Positions 35,601 to 44,471 of a stretch of 64,000 nt of DNA are shown one piece after another. Position numbers and translations under genes: made by a program. The DNA comes from Prevotella dentasini JCM 15908 (GTDB lineage: Bacteria > Bacteroidota > Bacteroidia > Bacteroidales > Bacteroidaceae). Below the pieces are notes generated by a model. It searched no databases, was not told the DNA's origin, and worked only from the letters and a program-made list of their open reading frames with translations. Each line of letters begins with the position of its first letter. The stretch's first letter is position 1. The DNA lies in assembly GCF_000614065.1 (NCBI RefSeq), contig NZ_BAKG01000012.1:28272-92271 (forward strand). The letters run 5' to 3'.

Positions 35601-35831
35601 TATTCAGACATCTCGCAGAAGATTGGTGATTCCGAGAAGAATGAGGCCTACTCATTCGATATGGTAACCAATAGGGGAACCAGCGTTAGAACTCAGACAT
35701 ACGTTCTGCCAGAGAAAGATAAATCTAAAGCGGATGACCTGGAACAGAAAATCAACAAACTGCTTTCTGGTGACAACAATATCGACGTTTGCGCTCTGCT
35801 GTCGATACTTAACAAGAAAATGAGTAAATGA
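32604..35831 (+). CDS. Large ATPase of the phosphorothioation-like cluster
   Basis: 1075 residues. Walker A GSYGTGKSS at residues 49-57 and Walker B LLIVVDEFGKVLEH near residues 133-146; the rest is helical with a C-terminal region rich in charged coils (residues 850-1040). The size and layout resemble large STAND/BrxC-like defence ATPases. It lies between DUF4007 and the DndC-like gene, with overlaps at both ends (ATGA at the 3' end). Probably the motor or sensor of restriction or modification; not DndF/G/H by any motif I can see. Confidence 0.72.
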   Translation: MAKTFSLSANIENGFAEGMQYLVTPNAQNAIHNIVNDFRSGIHSFTIIGSYGTGKSSFLLALESDLQKTGKQKYLLDAQNLSDAKSFEIMNIVGDYAEMSTLLSKALNVEGNTTSILDSLKNYYTQCQKKGKFLLIVVDEFGKVLEHAAKNNPEKELYFLQKLSELVNVPTRNMMLLTTLHQNFGAYAKGLTEAQANEWTKVKGRFKEITFVEPVEQLLYLASAQLQEERTISDAENAKSLFELAKETRYVSKDFPLETAIQLYPLDVFSAYTITTAIQRYGQNERSLFTFLAAKGTNSISEFEPTDHQTYNLQKVYDYILYNFYSYLKDANADSMSWSTIQVSIERVEGQDWANEEEMLQAVKLVKAIGLLNLFGTAGFKLTERNLTDYAREAMAIDNAKEIIQKLSAKKIIRFAAYKERLMLFEGTDVDLEAEIREAGMMVSRPVTFVDELNMFFNRRISPVKAHFYQKGTPRFFDYMIREEPIDIVPTGDTDGYIELIFSTHKKALEEIKKFSSERDHALIFAYFTNTEDIIDHLYNIKKYMYLLERVLDKNDRVAVTEIQKLKEYEETLLNKAISDNLFSYKNRVVWVFAGKEQKVQSHRDFNQLLSRVCNEVYCKTPVMNNELFNKHKLSGTITAARKSYLTYLTEHYSEGGMGFPEDKFPPEKTIYSSLLLNTGLHQNGDFADAPTNKGFMPLWDACEEFLNSSENKARKISELIKILSAQPYKIKQGFLEFWIPTYLFIKRQDFALYDASKGAFMPNVNMEFFDLLQKHPGDFEIKKFAVDGVKLGFFNQYRRFINLGDEFTITNASFIETIKPFLSFYVRLDEYTKHTRKFDHESTMKFRDVLAKAKDPEKAFFEDLPEALGFTQEKLKQEEFINEYGRIIQRAIKELRSCYTQLIDRIEARLVEEFGLQSYDYSEYIVEVRERLAHVKTYLLTDKQREFYHHVMTEYDNRTLWYQSICYTILEQRLDALRDEQEDKLADDLVYLFRECEKYSDISQKIGDSEKNEAYSFDMVTNRGTSVRTQTYVLPEKDKSKADDLEQKINKLLSGDNNIDVCALLSILNKKMSK

Positions 35832-36931
35832 TAAAAGTAAGACATATATTAGGCATATCAGGCGGAAAGGATAGCGCAGCACTCGCCATCTATCTGAAGC
35901 AAACGTACCCATCACTAAAGATAGAGTACTATAATTCAGATACAGGTTGCGAACTGGCTGAAACGGAAACGCTAATCAATCGTTTGGAGGCCTATTTGGG
36001 TAAGATAGAGCGACTAAGGGCTGCTGAGGGCAGTCCAGAGCCAACACCATTCCATCACTTCCTGAAAGCGATGGGCGGTTTCCTTCCTTCGCCACAGGCT
36101 CGCTGGTGTACCAAGAAGATGAAGCTTGACAAGTTCGAGGAATATGTGGGCGATGACTATGCTGTATCATACGTTGGCATACGCGGCGATGAGGACAGAG
36201 ATGGATATATATCTTCGAAGCCTAATATCCAAGCTATCTTCCCATTCCGCAAAAACATCTGGAGTATCGATGTCATCAACAAGTTCTTGCATAATGAGAA
36301 TTTGGACCAGATAGTGGAAATCTATGAACGGCTTTGTCCTGAGGGGTTCCTTCGCGATGAGATTCTGGAAACGGTCAGGAAACCTATCACGAAGCAGTTC
36401 TACTACTCGAAGAAGATGAACGCCCTGCTGGACTACGACATCAAACTGTTCAATCATGCCGTGTTCGAGTTCCTGAAAACGACTGATTATCCAGTGGGTA
36501 AACTTGATGACTTCCCACTACTTGACAACACGGATATATTAGTGAAGGATGACATTTTCCGCCTGCTGAGAGAAAGCGGAGTTGGAGTGCCAGCCTACTA
36601 TGAGGAGATTCCTTTCGAGGTTGATGGCGAGACAGGTTCCTATTGCCGCAGCCGTTCTGGTTGCTACTTCTGTTTCTTCCAGCAGAAGATAGAATGGATT
36701 TGGCTCTATGAACAGCATCCAGATCTCTTCAAGAAAGCGATGGAGTTTGAGAAAGACGGCTATACGTGGAATCAGAATGAGAGTCTTGCAGACCTCATCA
36801 AGCCAGAGCGCATTCGCCAAATTAAACTCGATATAATTCGCCGTCAAAAAGAAAGTAAGGCCAATAACAAGGGGACAACACTTGCTGAAATCCTTGGCGA
36901 TGACATTATGTGTACGAACTGTTTTATATAA
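35828..36931 (+). CDS. DndC-like PAPS-reductase family enzyme
   Basis: 367 residues. PP-loop SGGKDSAAL at residues 11-19; ARWCTKKMK, SYVGIRGDED and the cysteine sets CRSRSGCYFC and CTNC near the C-terminus, consistent with an iron-sulfur or zinc site as in DndC. DndC activates DNA for sulfur insertion using ATP. No cysteine desulfurase (DndA/IscS) lies in the window, so sulfur would come from a chromosomal enzyme. Overlaps the ATPase gene (ATGA). Confidence 0.82.
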   Translation: MIKVRHILGISGGKDSAALAIYLKQTYPSLKIEYYNSDTGCELAETETLINRLEAYLGKIERLRAAEGSPEPTPFHHFLKAMGGFLPSPQARWCTKKMKLDKFEEYVGDDYAVSYVGIRGDEDRDGYISSKPNIQAIFPFRKNIWSIDVINKFLHNENLDQIVEIYERLCPEGFLRDEILETVRKPITKQFYYSKKMNALLDYDIKLFNHAVFEFLKTTDYPVGKLDDFPLLDNTDILVKDDIFRLLRESGVGVPAYYEEIPFEVDGETGSYCRSRSGCYFCFFQQKIEWIWLYEQHPDLFKKAMEFEKDGYTWNQNESLADLIKPERIRQIKLDIIRRQKESKANNKGTTLAEILGDDIMCTNCFI

Positions 36932-36940
36932 TTAAGGTGT

Positions 36941-39184
36941 ATGCTATACGAAGTAGATTGGGCAGAAGATGGGACATATAGACCAGGAGAGTTCAATTCT
37001 CCAGAAAAGTTTTTCAACGATTGTTTGGAAAATAGCAAGGAGTTTGACCTGCAACTTGGTTATTTCAGTTCCGCAACCATCAGCGTTCTTGCGGATGGCT
37101 TTGCCACGTTTATATCGAATGGCGGGAAAATGCGATTGGTCATCAACCATATAGTATCAGAAGAGGATAAAGATGCCATCAGTAAGGGAGTGCACGGAGG
37201 TATTATTGACTGTTTTGATTTGACTAATTTCGAGAGTTTACGCCAGACCTTCGATGAATATCAACAACAGTTCTTTGAGTGTTTGGCTTTCCTTATCTAT
37301 AACAAACGTATTGACATACGTATCATCAAGCCAAGAAATAAGAAAGGAATCAGTCACACAAAATCAGGTCAATTCAGGGATGGTGATAGCATAACCTCCT
37401 TTACTGGATCTGCCAACTTTACCATTAGCGGATTATTCAATAATCTCGAAGAAATAAAGATTGACCGTAGTGATTCCATAGACATGATGGTGCAAAAACG
37501 CATTATGAGCCAGCGTGATGAATTTGACACCATAATGAATGGCAAGAAGAAAAACGTAGAATATCTCTCTCCAGAGAAACTGGTTTCTGCTATCACGACC
37601 AACTATGGTGATAAAGACATTGAGGAACTGTTGGATGTCGAGGCTAAACTTCGTAAGATTAAACATGAGAGAGCTGTCCGTGAAAGACAACAGGGCAAAA
37701 ATGTTGTCTGTGAAGTTCATGATATAGCCCCCTCTTTCCCATACCCGCAAGGTCCTCGTGAATACCAAAAGATTGCATTTGAGAATTGGAAGAACAACAA
37801 GCAAAAAGGGTTGTTTGCCATGGCTACAGGTACAGGTAAGACTATTACCTCTTTGAATTGCCTTTTCGAGATTTATCAGCGTAAGGGCTACTATAAGGCC
37901 ATTATTCTCGTTCCAACTATCACTCTTGTCAATCAATGGGAGCAGGAATGTAGAAAATTTCGTTTCTCCAATATCACTAAGGTCTATTCTAAGAACCTGA
38001 CATGGCGAGATGAAGTAGAACGTATTCTCTTCAACGGGAAATATAAGACAGATAAAGAGCCAGAGGTCTCATATATTATTATCTCCACCTATGCCTCATA
38101 TGCGAGGGAGAAGGTTTTCAACGTCCTGAATGGCTTTGACAAGAAACGTCTACTGTTGATAGCCGATGAGTGCCACAATATGGGTTCCGGTTCGCTGGTC
38201 AAGCGACTAAAAGATATTCCATATCTTAGGCGCATCGGTCTGTCTGCCACCCCAGAACGTCAGTTCGATGATGAAGGCAACGAGAAATTAAGGAAGTTCT
38301 TTGGTTCCGAGGAGAGTTATACCTATGAGTATAGTATGGAGGAAGCCATCAATAAGGGTATTCTTTGTAAGTACATGTACTATCCTCACTTGGTTCAGCT
38401 AACCCAGGAAGAGATGGATGCATACGTGGAACTAACCGATAGAATTGCCAAATACTTCAATTTCGACAAGGGACGCTTTGATGATATCGACGATAAATTG
38501 AAAATGCTTTTGTTGGCTCGCAAGCGGATTGTTCATAAGGCAGAGAGAAAACTCGATGTCTTCAAGAATATTATAGAAAAACGCTATCAGACAAAAGGAA
38601 ATCTGAAATATACCTTAGTCTATGTTCCAGAAGGCAATATGCCAGACTATATTGGGAGCAATGACGATTTTGACAGGTCGGAAGACATTGGTGATGACAA
38701 CGATGCAGAGCACCTGATTAACCAATATACCCAAGTGGTTACGGAAGTAGATGACCATGTGACGGTAAGAAAATTCGTTTCTGGCCAGAAGGACAGAGAA
38801 GAAATCCTGTCTGATTTTGCTGACGGGAAATTACAAGTGCTCACATCTATGAAATGTCTTGATGAGGGTGTCGATGTACCACGCAGTGAACTGGCTATTT
38901 TCTGTTCTAGTACAGGTAATCCCCGCCAATTCATTCAACGTCGTGGCCGAGTGTTAAGAGCACATCCAGATAAGAAGATGGCAGAGTTGCATGACCTTGT
39001 AGTCGTGCCTGAACTTAACCCGAATAGCACCAGTTTCAGGATGGAGCAGTCTCTTCTTCGTGGCGAGCTGATGCGAGTAAATAATTTCGCACTTCTTTCA
39101 GAGAACCCATCGTTCTCGGAGATGGAGCTGAGAGATGTGATGAATCATTACGGTTTGAATCTTTATAACAACAATCATTTATGA
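36941..39184 (+). CDS. Phospholipase D-like nuclease / SF2 helicase fusion
   Basis: 747 residues. The N-terminal 200 residues form a PLD-like domain (HTKSGQFRDGD and FTGSANFTISGL, the H-x-K...S-x-N pattern with one visible motif). From residue 270: MATGTGKTITSL (I), IADECHNM (II), GLSATPE (III), and QFIQRRGRVLR (VI). PLD-helicase proteins act as DNA-cleaving effectors in several defence systems. Overlaps the next small gene by four bases. Good candidate for the restriction partner. Confidence 0.85.
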   Translation: MLYEVDWAEDGTYRPGEFNSPEKFFNDCLENSKEFDLQLGYFSSATISVLADGFATFISNGGKMRLVINHIVSEEDKDAISKGVHGGIIDCFDLTNFESLRQTFDEYQQQFFECLAFLIYNKRIDIRIIKPRNKKGISHTKSGQFRDGDSITSFTGSANFTISGLFNNLEEIKIDRSDSIDMMVQKRIMSQRDEFDTIMNGKKKNVEYLSPEKLVSAITTNYGDKDIEELLDVEAKLRKIKHERAVRERQQGKNVVCEVHDIAPSFPYPQGPREYQKIAFENWKNNKQKGLFAMATGTGKTITSLNCLFEIYQRKGYYKAIILVPTITLVNQWEQECRKFRFSNITKVYSKNLTWRDEVERILFNGKYKTDKEPEVSYIIISTYASYAREKVFNVLNGFDKKRLLLIADECHNMGSGSLVKRLKDIPYLRRIGLSATPERQFDDEGNEKLRKFFGSEESYTYEYSMEEAINKGILCKYMYYPHLVQLTQEEMDAYVELTDRIAKYFNFDKGRFDDIDDKLKMLLLARKRIVHKAERKLDVFKNIIEKRYQTKGNLKYTLVYVPEGNMPDYIGSNDDFDRSEDIGDDNDAEHLINQYTQVVTEVDDHVTVRKFVSGQKDREEILSDFADGKLQVLTSMKCLDEGVDVPRSELAIFCSSTGNPRQFIQRRGRVLRAHPDKKMAELHDLVVVPELNPNSTSFRMEQSLLRGELMRVNNFALLSENPSFSEMELRDVMNHYGLNLYNNNHL

Positions 39185-39417
39185 GTAATAAGGAAAGAAT
39201 GTTGCACATGGTTCTTGATGACCCTAAGTTACAAGAACTTTATGATTATGACAAGTCAGAGTATGAGGACTTGTACCAAGCTCTAAACTCGGAAAATGTC
39301 ATTGTGGCTGCTGTCGCCAGAATCATCAAATACCTAGATGGCTCGACTGACGAGAGCGATCAGAAGAAAGTATACATGACTGTGTTTAACTACATCAACG
39401 AGAACTATATCCTATGA
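39181..39417 (+). CDS. Small acidic helical protein in the cluster
   Basis: 78 residues, acidic, predicted helical, no recognised family. Coupled on both sides by four-base ATGA overlaps with the helicase and the SMC gene, so it is a real gene made in step with them. It occupies the place where a small subunit such as DndE might be expected beside a DndD-like gene, but I see no DndE motif. Confidence 0.65.
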   Translation: MSNKERMLHMVLDDPKLQELYDYDKSEYEDLYQALNSENVIVAAVARIIKYLDGSTDESDQKKVYMTVFNYINENYIL

Positions 39418-40922
39418 TTATACAAAAGATTGAAATAGAGAATTTTCGAAGCTATTATAAACAGAATGCTTTCGAACTGACAAACGGGCTCAATCTTATC
39501 ATCGGATCTAATGGCGATGGTAAGACCACGTTCTACGAGGCCCTTGAATGGCTATTCCGCACTGATGGTACTAACAAAATGGATACCAAGTTCATTTCCA
39601 AAAAGCGCATAGAGGAACTTTTTGCCAATGAGTCTGATGACGTGAGGGTTGCCATGACATATGAGCACAAGGGTAAGATAAAAATTCTTGAGAAGATGTT
39701 TCACTTCACCAAATCGTTTGACGGGGAAGTTAGCACATCCAATTATTCTTTCTCTCTCATTGAAAATGTCGGAGTGGAGCGTGTCGTAAAAGACGGTATA
39801 CGCTTCGACTATGACCTTCCTTCTGAGATCCGGAAATACACAATGTTCAAAGGAGAGAGTGACCTTGACGTGTTTCAAAACTCCAATGCATTGAAGATGC
39901 TCGTCGAAACCTTTAGTGACGTGAAAGATTTCGAAGCGTACTTTGCTTTCATGGAGTATGCTACAAAGAAGGCCGACCAAGCTCGTGACAATGCCCAGAA
40001 ATTAGATAAGAAGAATACGGACAGGATTAAGCAGCTTAACAGAACCATTGAATTTGAAACAGGTACTCTTTCCGATATTGAACGAGAGATAAAGAATAAG
40101 GAAAATGAAGCTGTGAACTTTGACAGTCTTTTGAAGAGCATTGAACAAAGCAAAGAGGCATCAAAACTGCTCGTTGCTGTTAATCGCAGGATAGAGACTC
40201 TATCACAGAAACGTTCTCAGATACAGGGACGTATTGACGAGAACTATACTATCAACCTCCTAGATGATATGTGGATCCTAATGGGGTTTGCCGATATTGC
40301 AGAAGAGTATTCCAGTAAAGTCAGTGAGGTAGATAAGAAGCGAAGGAAGTTGGAGCAGAATTATCTCTTTACGGCAGGGCAAGAAAAGGCAATTAAGAAG
40401 ATGCAGACGGACTTTGTTCCGCTACCAGTCCATATTCCTGGTCAGAAGGTCATGCAGGAAATGTTGGATGAGGAAGTATGTAAAATCTGTGGTCGCCCTG
40501 CCAAAAAGCATTCTGAAGCATGGGAGTTTATGCTTCATCGCCTTGAAGAATACATGGAATCCTTAAAGGTTCCGGAAGACGAGGAGATAGCACCATTCTA
40601 TATGAACAATTATATTGTCGAACTCCAAAAGCGTGACACGACACTCAATGACAATCTTTCAGAGATTACCCGCCTCCGGCATAAAATTCAAGAAGCAATT
40701 GCCTTCAACAACCGAATGCATGATGAGGTTAAGAAGATTGACGCGAACCTGAATGTGGAATTTGAGCAGAAAAAACGAATACTTGCCCAGACAGACGGCC
40801 TTACTGAAGAACAGTTGCTTGCCAATTATGAAAATATCTCTAACTGGGTTGAGCAAAAGAACAAAGCCGAAAATCGGATTGACTTCTTGAAGAGGCAGAG
40901 GCTCAGCACCGTGCAGCTTTAG
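39414..40922 (+). CDS. DndD-like SMC/Rad50-type ATPase, N-terminal part (frameshifted)
   Basis: Opens with IQKIEIENFRSYY and Walker A GSNGDGKTT at residues 31-39; coiled coils (about 170-300 and 380-500) flank a CKIC zinc-hook-like motif near residues 356-359. The frame stops at 40922, but the sequence from 40892 in another frame continues the coil and brings the second half of the ATPase. One missing base near 40892 explains it; the restored protein is about 708 residues, DndD-like in plan. Confidence 0.75.
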   Translation: MIIQKIEIENFRSYYKQNAFELTNGLNLIIGSNGDGKTTFYEALEWLFRTDGTNKMDTKFISKKRIEELFANESDDVRVAMTYEHKGKIKILEKMFHFTKSFDGEVSTSNYSFSLIENVGVERVVKDGIRFDYDLPSEIRKYTMFKGESDLDVFQNSNALKMLVETFSDVKDFEAYFAFMEYATKKADQARDNAQKLDKKNTDRIKQLNRTIEFETGTLSDIEREIKNKENEAVNFDSLLKSIEQSKEASKLLVAVNRRIETLSQKRSQIQGRIDENYTINLLDDMWILMGFADIAEEYSSKVSEVDKKRRKLEQNYLFTAGQEKAIKKMQTDFVPLPVHIPGQKVMQEMLDEEVCKICGRPAKKHSEAWEFMLHRLEEYMESLKVPEDEEIAPFYMNNYIVELQKRDTTLNDNLSEITRLRHKIQEAIAFNNRMHDEVKKIDANLNVEFEQKKRILAQTDGLTEEQLLANYENISNWVEQKNKAENRIDFLKRQRLSTVQL

Positions 40923-41539
40923 ACGAGGCTCAGGATGCTCTCAGTAAATTAGCAGAGGGTACTTCTGCTGCTATCTATGCCAAAACAGCACAGATTATTC
41001 GCCAAATTTCAGAAGCATTTAAGTCTGCTAAGGAAACCAATAAAAAAAGGTTACTCCATGCCATCGAGGATGAGTCAAACGAGTTCTTAGAGAAGCTTAA
41101 CTCCAATGACTTCAAGGGTACGATTCGGATTATAGAGAAAGCCAACGGACAGGGCGAGGCCGTGCTGATGAATAATGACAACACGAGAATCTTCACACCT
41201 AACACAGCACTCCGCACTACTTACCTGATGTCCGTACTCTTCGCTATTGGTAAGCTGTCAAGTGAGAAGGACAAGACAGAGTTCCCATTGTTGTTTGACG
41301 CACCAACGTCATCATTTACAGATGCCAAAGAGAGTGAGTTTTTCAATGTAATAAGTAAGCTGAACAAACAGGTCATCATAGTCACAAAGAGTTTCCTGAA
41401 GGAAAAGAATGGTGATGCCGTTCTTGACCAAACCAAAGTAGAAGAAGTGAACGGTAGTGTATTCCGCATCGAGAAGAAAAAGCCTTTCGACGATAAGAAA
41501 CTTGGTACCATTCAAACAGTAATCTCAAAAATCAAGTAG
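40892..41539 (+). pseudogene. DndD-like ATPase, C-terminal part
   Basis: Continues with EAEAQHRAALDEAQDAL and carries the C-terminal ABC half: TPNTALRTTYLMSVLFAIGKL in the signature region and FPLLFDAPTSSFTD as Walker B and D-loop. It has no start of its own near 40892 (the first ATG, 41168 and nearby, lies inside the domain). Reads as the end of the preceding gene. Confidence 0.7.
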
Positions 41540-41541
41540 GT

Positions 41542-42148
41542 ATGTCAGAACTGAATAATATAGAAGAACTCGTTGGTAAAGACGAGAAGCTGATAGATAT
41601 TTGGGGACGCAGGAATCCCCGATTCGAGAAGAAGTACGAGCAAAGCGTATTACGAGTCATTTCAGACTATGGTATAGGCGCTTCTGAGAATACTGGTGCC
41701 AAAGGTAAAGTTCTCGGCGCAGGCTATGAGCCTACATCATGGCGTTCTTCATTGGCCTGTACTCTAATAGGAAGTTGCAACTTTCCGAGTCAAGTGAAGA
41801 CTTAAAAGTCCTGGGCCAGCCCATTGACAAATGGGGAAATCTTGATTCAAAGAAATTCAGACACGCTTATTCTGGCCTTCGTTCTTATATTTTCATCGCT
41901 TTGGTGGCAAAGACAGAAATTGATTGGATTGCCCTAGATAAGGGTGACATAAAGGTCAGCACAGTCGTGACTAATCTGATTGAAACAATGGAAGAATATG
42001 CAAATTACGGATTCTCAGTGATGGAAGAGAAATTGAAAGCGGATCCAAGTTATTTTTTCTCCACAGATCGTTCCTTGACATCTTCCTGCAACTTACTAAC
42101 AAGCAATCTAAAATTTCAACAGAAGACGAAGAACTAGAAGAATTGTAA
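41542..42148 (+). pseudogene. Unknown defence-cluster protein, two frameshifts
   Basis: Restored protein about 203 residues. It begins MSELNNIEELVGKDEKL two bases after the SMC gene. The frame breaks near 41733 (GAGYEP, resuming at MAFFIGLYSNRKLQL) and again in a T run near 42054; the restored C-terminus is acidic and ends DEELEEL at 42148. Both breaks look like a missing single base. No family recognised; the position after a DndD-like gene makes it part of the same system. Confidence 0.55.
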
Positions 42149-42160
42149 CACAATTATTAC

Positions 42161-43357
42161 ATGGACTACATAGAAGCCGTCAAAAATCTAAAAACGAATA
42201 ATAAATGGGGAAGAAAATCTCCCCATAAGGCTGTTCTTATGCTTACAGTTATCGAACTGTATGAAAAGAACGTCTTGATGGACAACGAAATTCGTTATGA
42301 CGAGACTTTAAAGTCTGCGTTTTTGAACATGTGGAACATGGTTTTGCCAAACGAACCATTGTTCCATCCAGATGCCTATTTGCCATTTTGGTATTTGCAG
42401 AATGACAATTTCTGGCATATAGTCCCCATCAGAGGGAAGGAAGATATTCTTTCCTTAATGCGCGACACCAACATCAAACCTTCAGAGGCAAAACTTATCG
42501 ATTCCGTGAAATATGCGGAACTCGATGAAGATTTGTATTTTCTGATGACTTTACCGTCTGGACGTTCTTCTCTAAAAAGAGCTTTGCTGGAAACCTATAC
42601 GACTCTTACTAATAAACAGATTGAAAGGTTGGCTGAAAGTCAAGATAATGCGATTGACTACTCAGTTTCAGCTCTCTCTGAATATGAAAAGATTCTATCA
42701 AAGAAGGAAGTCGAAAAGAGTGTGGTGTCGACAAGAACAGATGATGAACTCATAAGCCAATTCCAGTATTTGAATGAGGATGTTCAGTTTGCACTAAATA
42801 TTGTGTATTTCACATTTCTGAAGAAACATCATAATGAGAGGGGGATGTTCAAGGAATTGTGCCCAACTGTATATGATTTGTTCGACAAAATTGTCAACAA
42901 TCCTATAAAGCTGGGGGAAATAGCACCATCATTTGCATTTGTTTATGAGAACTTCCTTTTAGACGTAAAAGTGGCACTTTTAAGTGAAGATGGCTCTGTA
43001 GAACTTATTGACAAGATAGGAGAAGCGATAGAAATCTTGCACGGCAACAATTCTCAGGACAAAGAAGAGAATCTGCCAGAAATAGCTCCTGCCGAAATTG
43101 CGGATACTTCTTTTGATGATTTGAAAGTTGAGCATGTCTATTTAGATGAGCGTGAGAAGGGCATCGAGACTGCAACAGAGGTCGCTCCTGAGCAAGATAA
43201 TGGAACGGAAAGCCGAAGGGGTAAGACTTGGACAGAAGATGAAGAAAACTTAATAAGACTGTATTACCAACAAGGTAAGGACTTCATCACAATTGCGTCT
43301 CTCATTGGCCGTACCGAGGTCGCGATTAAATCACGCCTTGCAAAGCTTGGCTCATAG
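42161..43357 (+). CDS. Sulfur-binding-domain-like protein with SANT-like module (frameshifted 3' end)
   Basis: The N-terminus, KWGRKSPHKAVLMLTVIELYE then LKSAFLNMWNM, PFWYLQNDNFWHI, follows the pattern of the phosphorothioate-DNA-binding SBD of ScoMcrA-type restriction proteins. Residues 356-398 form a SANT/Myb-like helix-turn-helix (WTEDEENLIRLYYQQGKD, TEVAIKSRLAKLG). The frame stops at 43357, but one base inserted near 43350 extends it to 44052. Probable reader of phosphorothioated or otherwise modified DNA. Confidence 0.7.
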   Translation: MDYIEAVKNLKTNNKWGRKSPHKAVLMLTVIELYEKNVLMDNEIRYDETLKSAFLNMWNMVLPNEPLFHPDAYLPFWYLQNDNFWHIVPIRGKEDILSLMRDTNIKPSEAKLIDSVKYAELDEDLYFLMTLPSGRSSLKRALLETYTTLTNKQIERLAESQDNAIDYSVSALSEYEKILSKKEVEKSVVSTRTDDELISQFQYLNEDVQFALNIVYFTFLKKHHNERGMFKELCPTVYDLFDKIVNNPIKLGEIAPSFAFVYENFLLDVKVALLSEDGSVELIDKIGEAIEILHGNNSQDKEENLPEIAPAEIADTSFDDLKVEHVYLDEREKGIETATEVAPEQDNGTESRRGKTWTEDEENLIRLYYQQGKDFITIASLIGRTEVAIKSRLAKLGS

Positions 43358-44052
43358 ATTATACTTATGGGCAGGAGAATGATGTTCCGGCTCAGGCATT
43401 CCAAGGTGCAAACAGACAAACAGACGAAAGTGATTTCGTCATCAAGAACTTATCTGACAGAGCCACTATTTTGGACCAAGACGGTAAGCCAATGTTTATA
43501 ACTGATGGCAAGTTGAAGTATTTGCGTAACAAACTGTATCGGCTGAATCTAAAACGTGAATGCTTCACATTGAAGGGAATGTCTTTCAATGGCTCCGTTT
43601 GGATAAAAGGGACAAAGAAAATCGTTGCATATCCTCAAACTGAACTATACCAGTTAATTATAAATGCCACCGATTATTGTGATGCGGTGGAGGATATTGT
43701 GGACAGTCCTGTTTTTGAGGATTGTAAATTAAAATTCAGAGGTGTCTGGTATACCTATAATGGCAATTCGATCACAGATACTTCAAAGAAGGACACCGAG
43801 ACGGACAATCGTACGAGATTGAACCGAGAAACATCTGAAATCAAGAAGAGCCCACTATATGCCGTAAGAAGGCAAGCCGTTCTCCGTGCAATGGATTATT
43901 TCAAAGTGCCGGCCAGTATCAGAGATATAGCCAGAGCCATCAGCAGAACGGCTTGGAGGTCGGTTATCAAGGAAGATGATGTGGAAGAAATTGTCAAGAC
44001 GATACCTGATATAGAACGAATCGATGGCAAATACATTTTACGAAAGGAATGA
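43351..44052 (+). CDS. C-terminal part of the SBD/SANT protein
   Basis: The frame continues LIDYTYGQENDVPAQAFQG from 43351 without an ATG until deep inside; a TTG at 43471 might serve. It ends in a winged-helix-like region (VPASIRDIARAISRTAWRSVIKEDDVEEIV) and overlaps the next ATG. Joining it to the preceding gene gives about 630 residues: SBD, SANT-like, middle domain, winged helix. No nuclease motif such as HNH is visible, so this reader may recruit a separate effector. Confidence 0.55.
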   Translation, partial: LIDYTYGQENDVPAQAFQGANRQTDESDFVIKNLSDRATILDQDGKPMFITDGKLKYLRNKLYRLNLKRECFTLKGMSFNGSVWIKGTKKIVAYPQTELYQLIINATDYCDAVEDIVDSPVFEDCKLKFRGVWYTYNGNSITDTSKKDTETDNRTRLNRETSEIKKSPLYAVRRQAVLRAMDYFKVPASIRDIARAISRTAWRSVIKEDDVEEIVKTIPDIERIDGKYILRKE

Positions 44053-44449
44053 AAAGGCTGGATAGGCAGTTGATAATACCCGGAGATTTGGCAAGAAAAA
44101 GTGATAATAATGTCAAAAAACAAAAACGTAATAAGTATATGGCGCAACCAATTAACATAGAAGACTTGCAAAATAGGCGGAAGGTCAAAGCGTACAAGAT
44201 TGGGTTCAAGAAAGGCAGGACCCCAGCAGACATATATCATAGTATATGCTCTTTTATCAACGACTTCGATAACCTTAGAGACATACTTTTATGTAGGAGG
44301 AATGTGCCAACTTTGTTTTTGATTATTTTCAAGAGATGTTGGAAAATCATCTAAATTACTTCTTCAAAGAGACGGCTTTTTTGAGAGCATTCCTTGAATT
44401 CCCAAACAAAAAGGAAGAGACAGAAGATCTTGATGATGTGTACGAATAG
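44049..44449 (+). pseudogene. Small basic/acidic protein at the end of the cluster, frameshifted
   Basis: Starts with an ATGA overlap with the preceding gene. The frame is broken near 44295; restoring one base gives about 133 residues with a continuous C-terminus (CANFVFDYFQEMLENHLNYF, then EETEDLDDVYE). An internal ATG at 44139 (MAQPINIEDLQN) is an alternative start. Function unknown. Confidence 0.5.
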
Positions 44450-44471
44450 TTAGATTAAAATATAGATTGAT

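Noticed and set aside
43340..43360. Programmed ribosomal frameshift in the SBD gene
   Set aside because: No slippery heptamer with a following structure, and the same kind of one-base break occurs in seven other unrelated genes.
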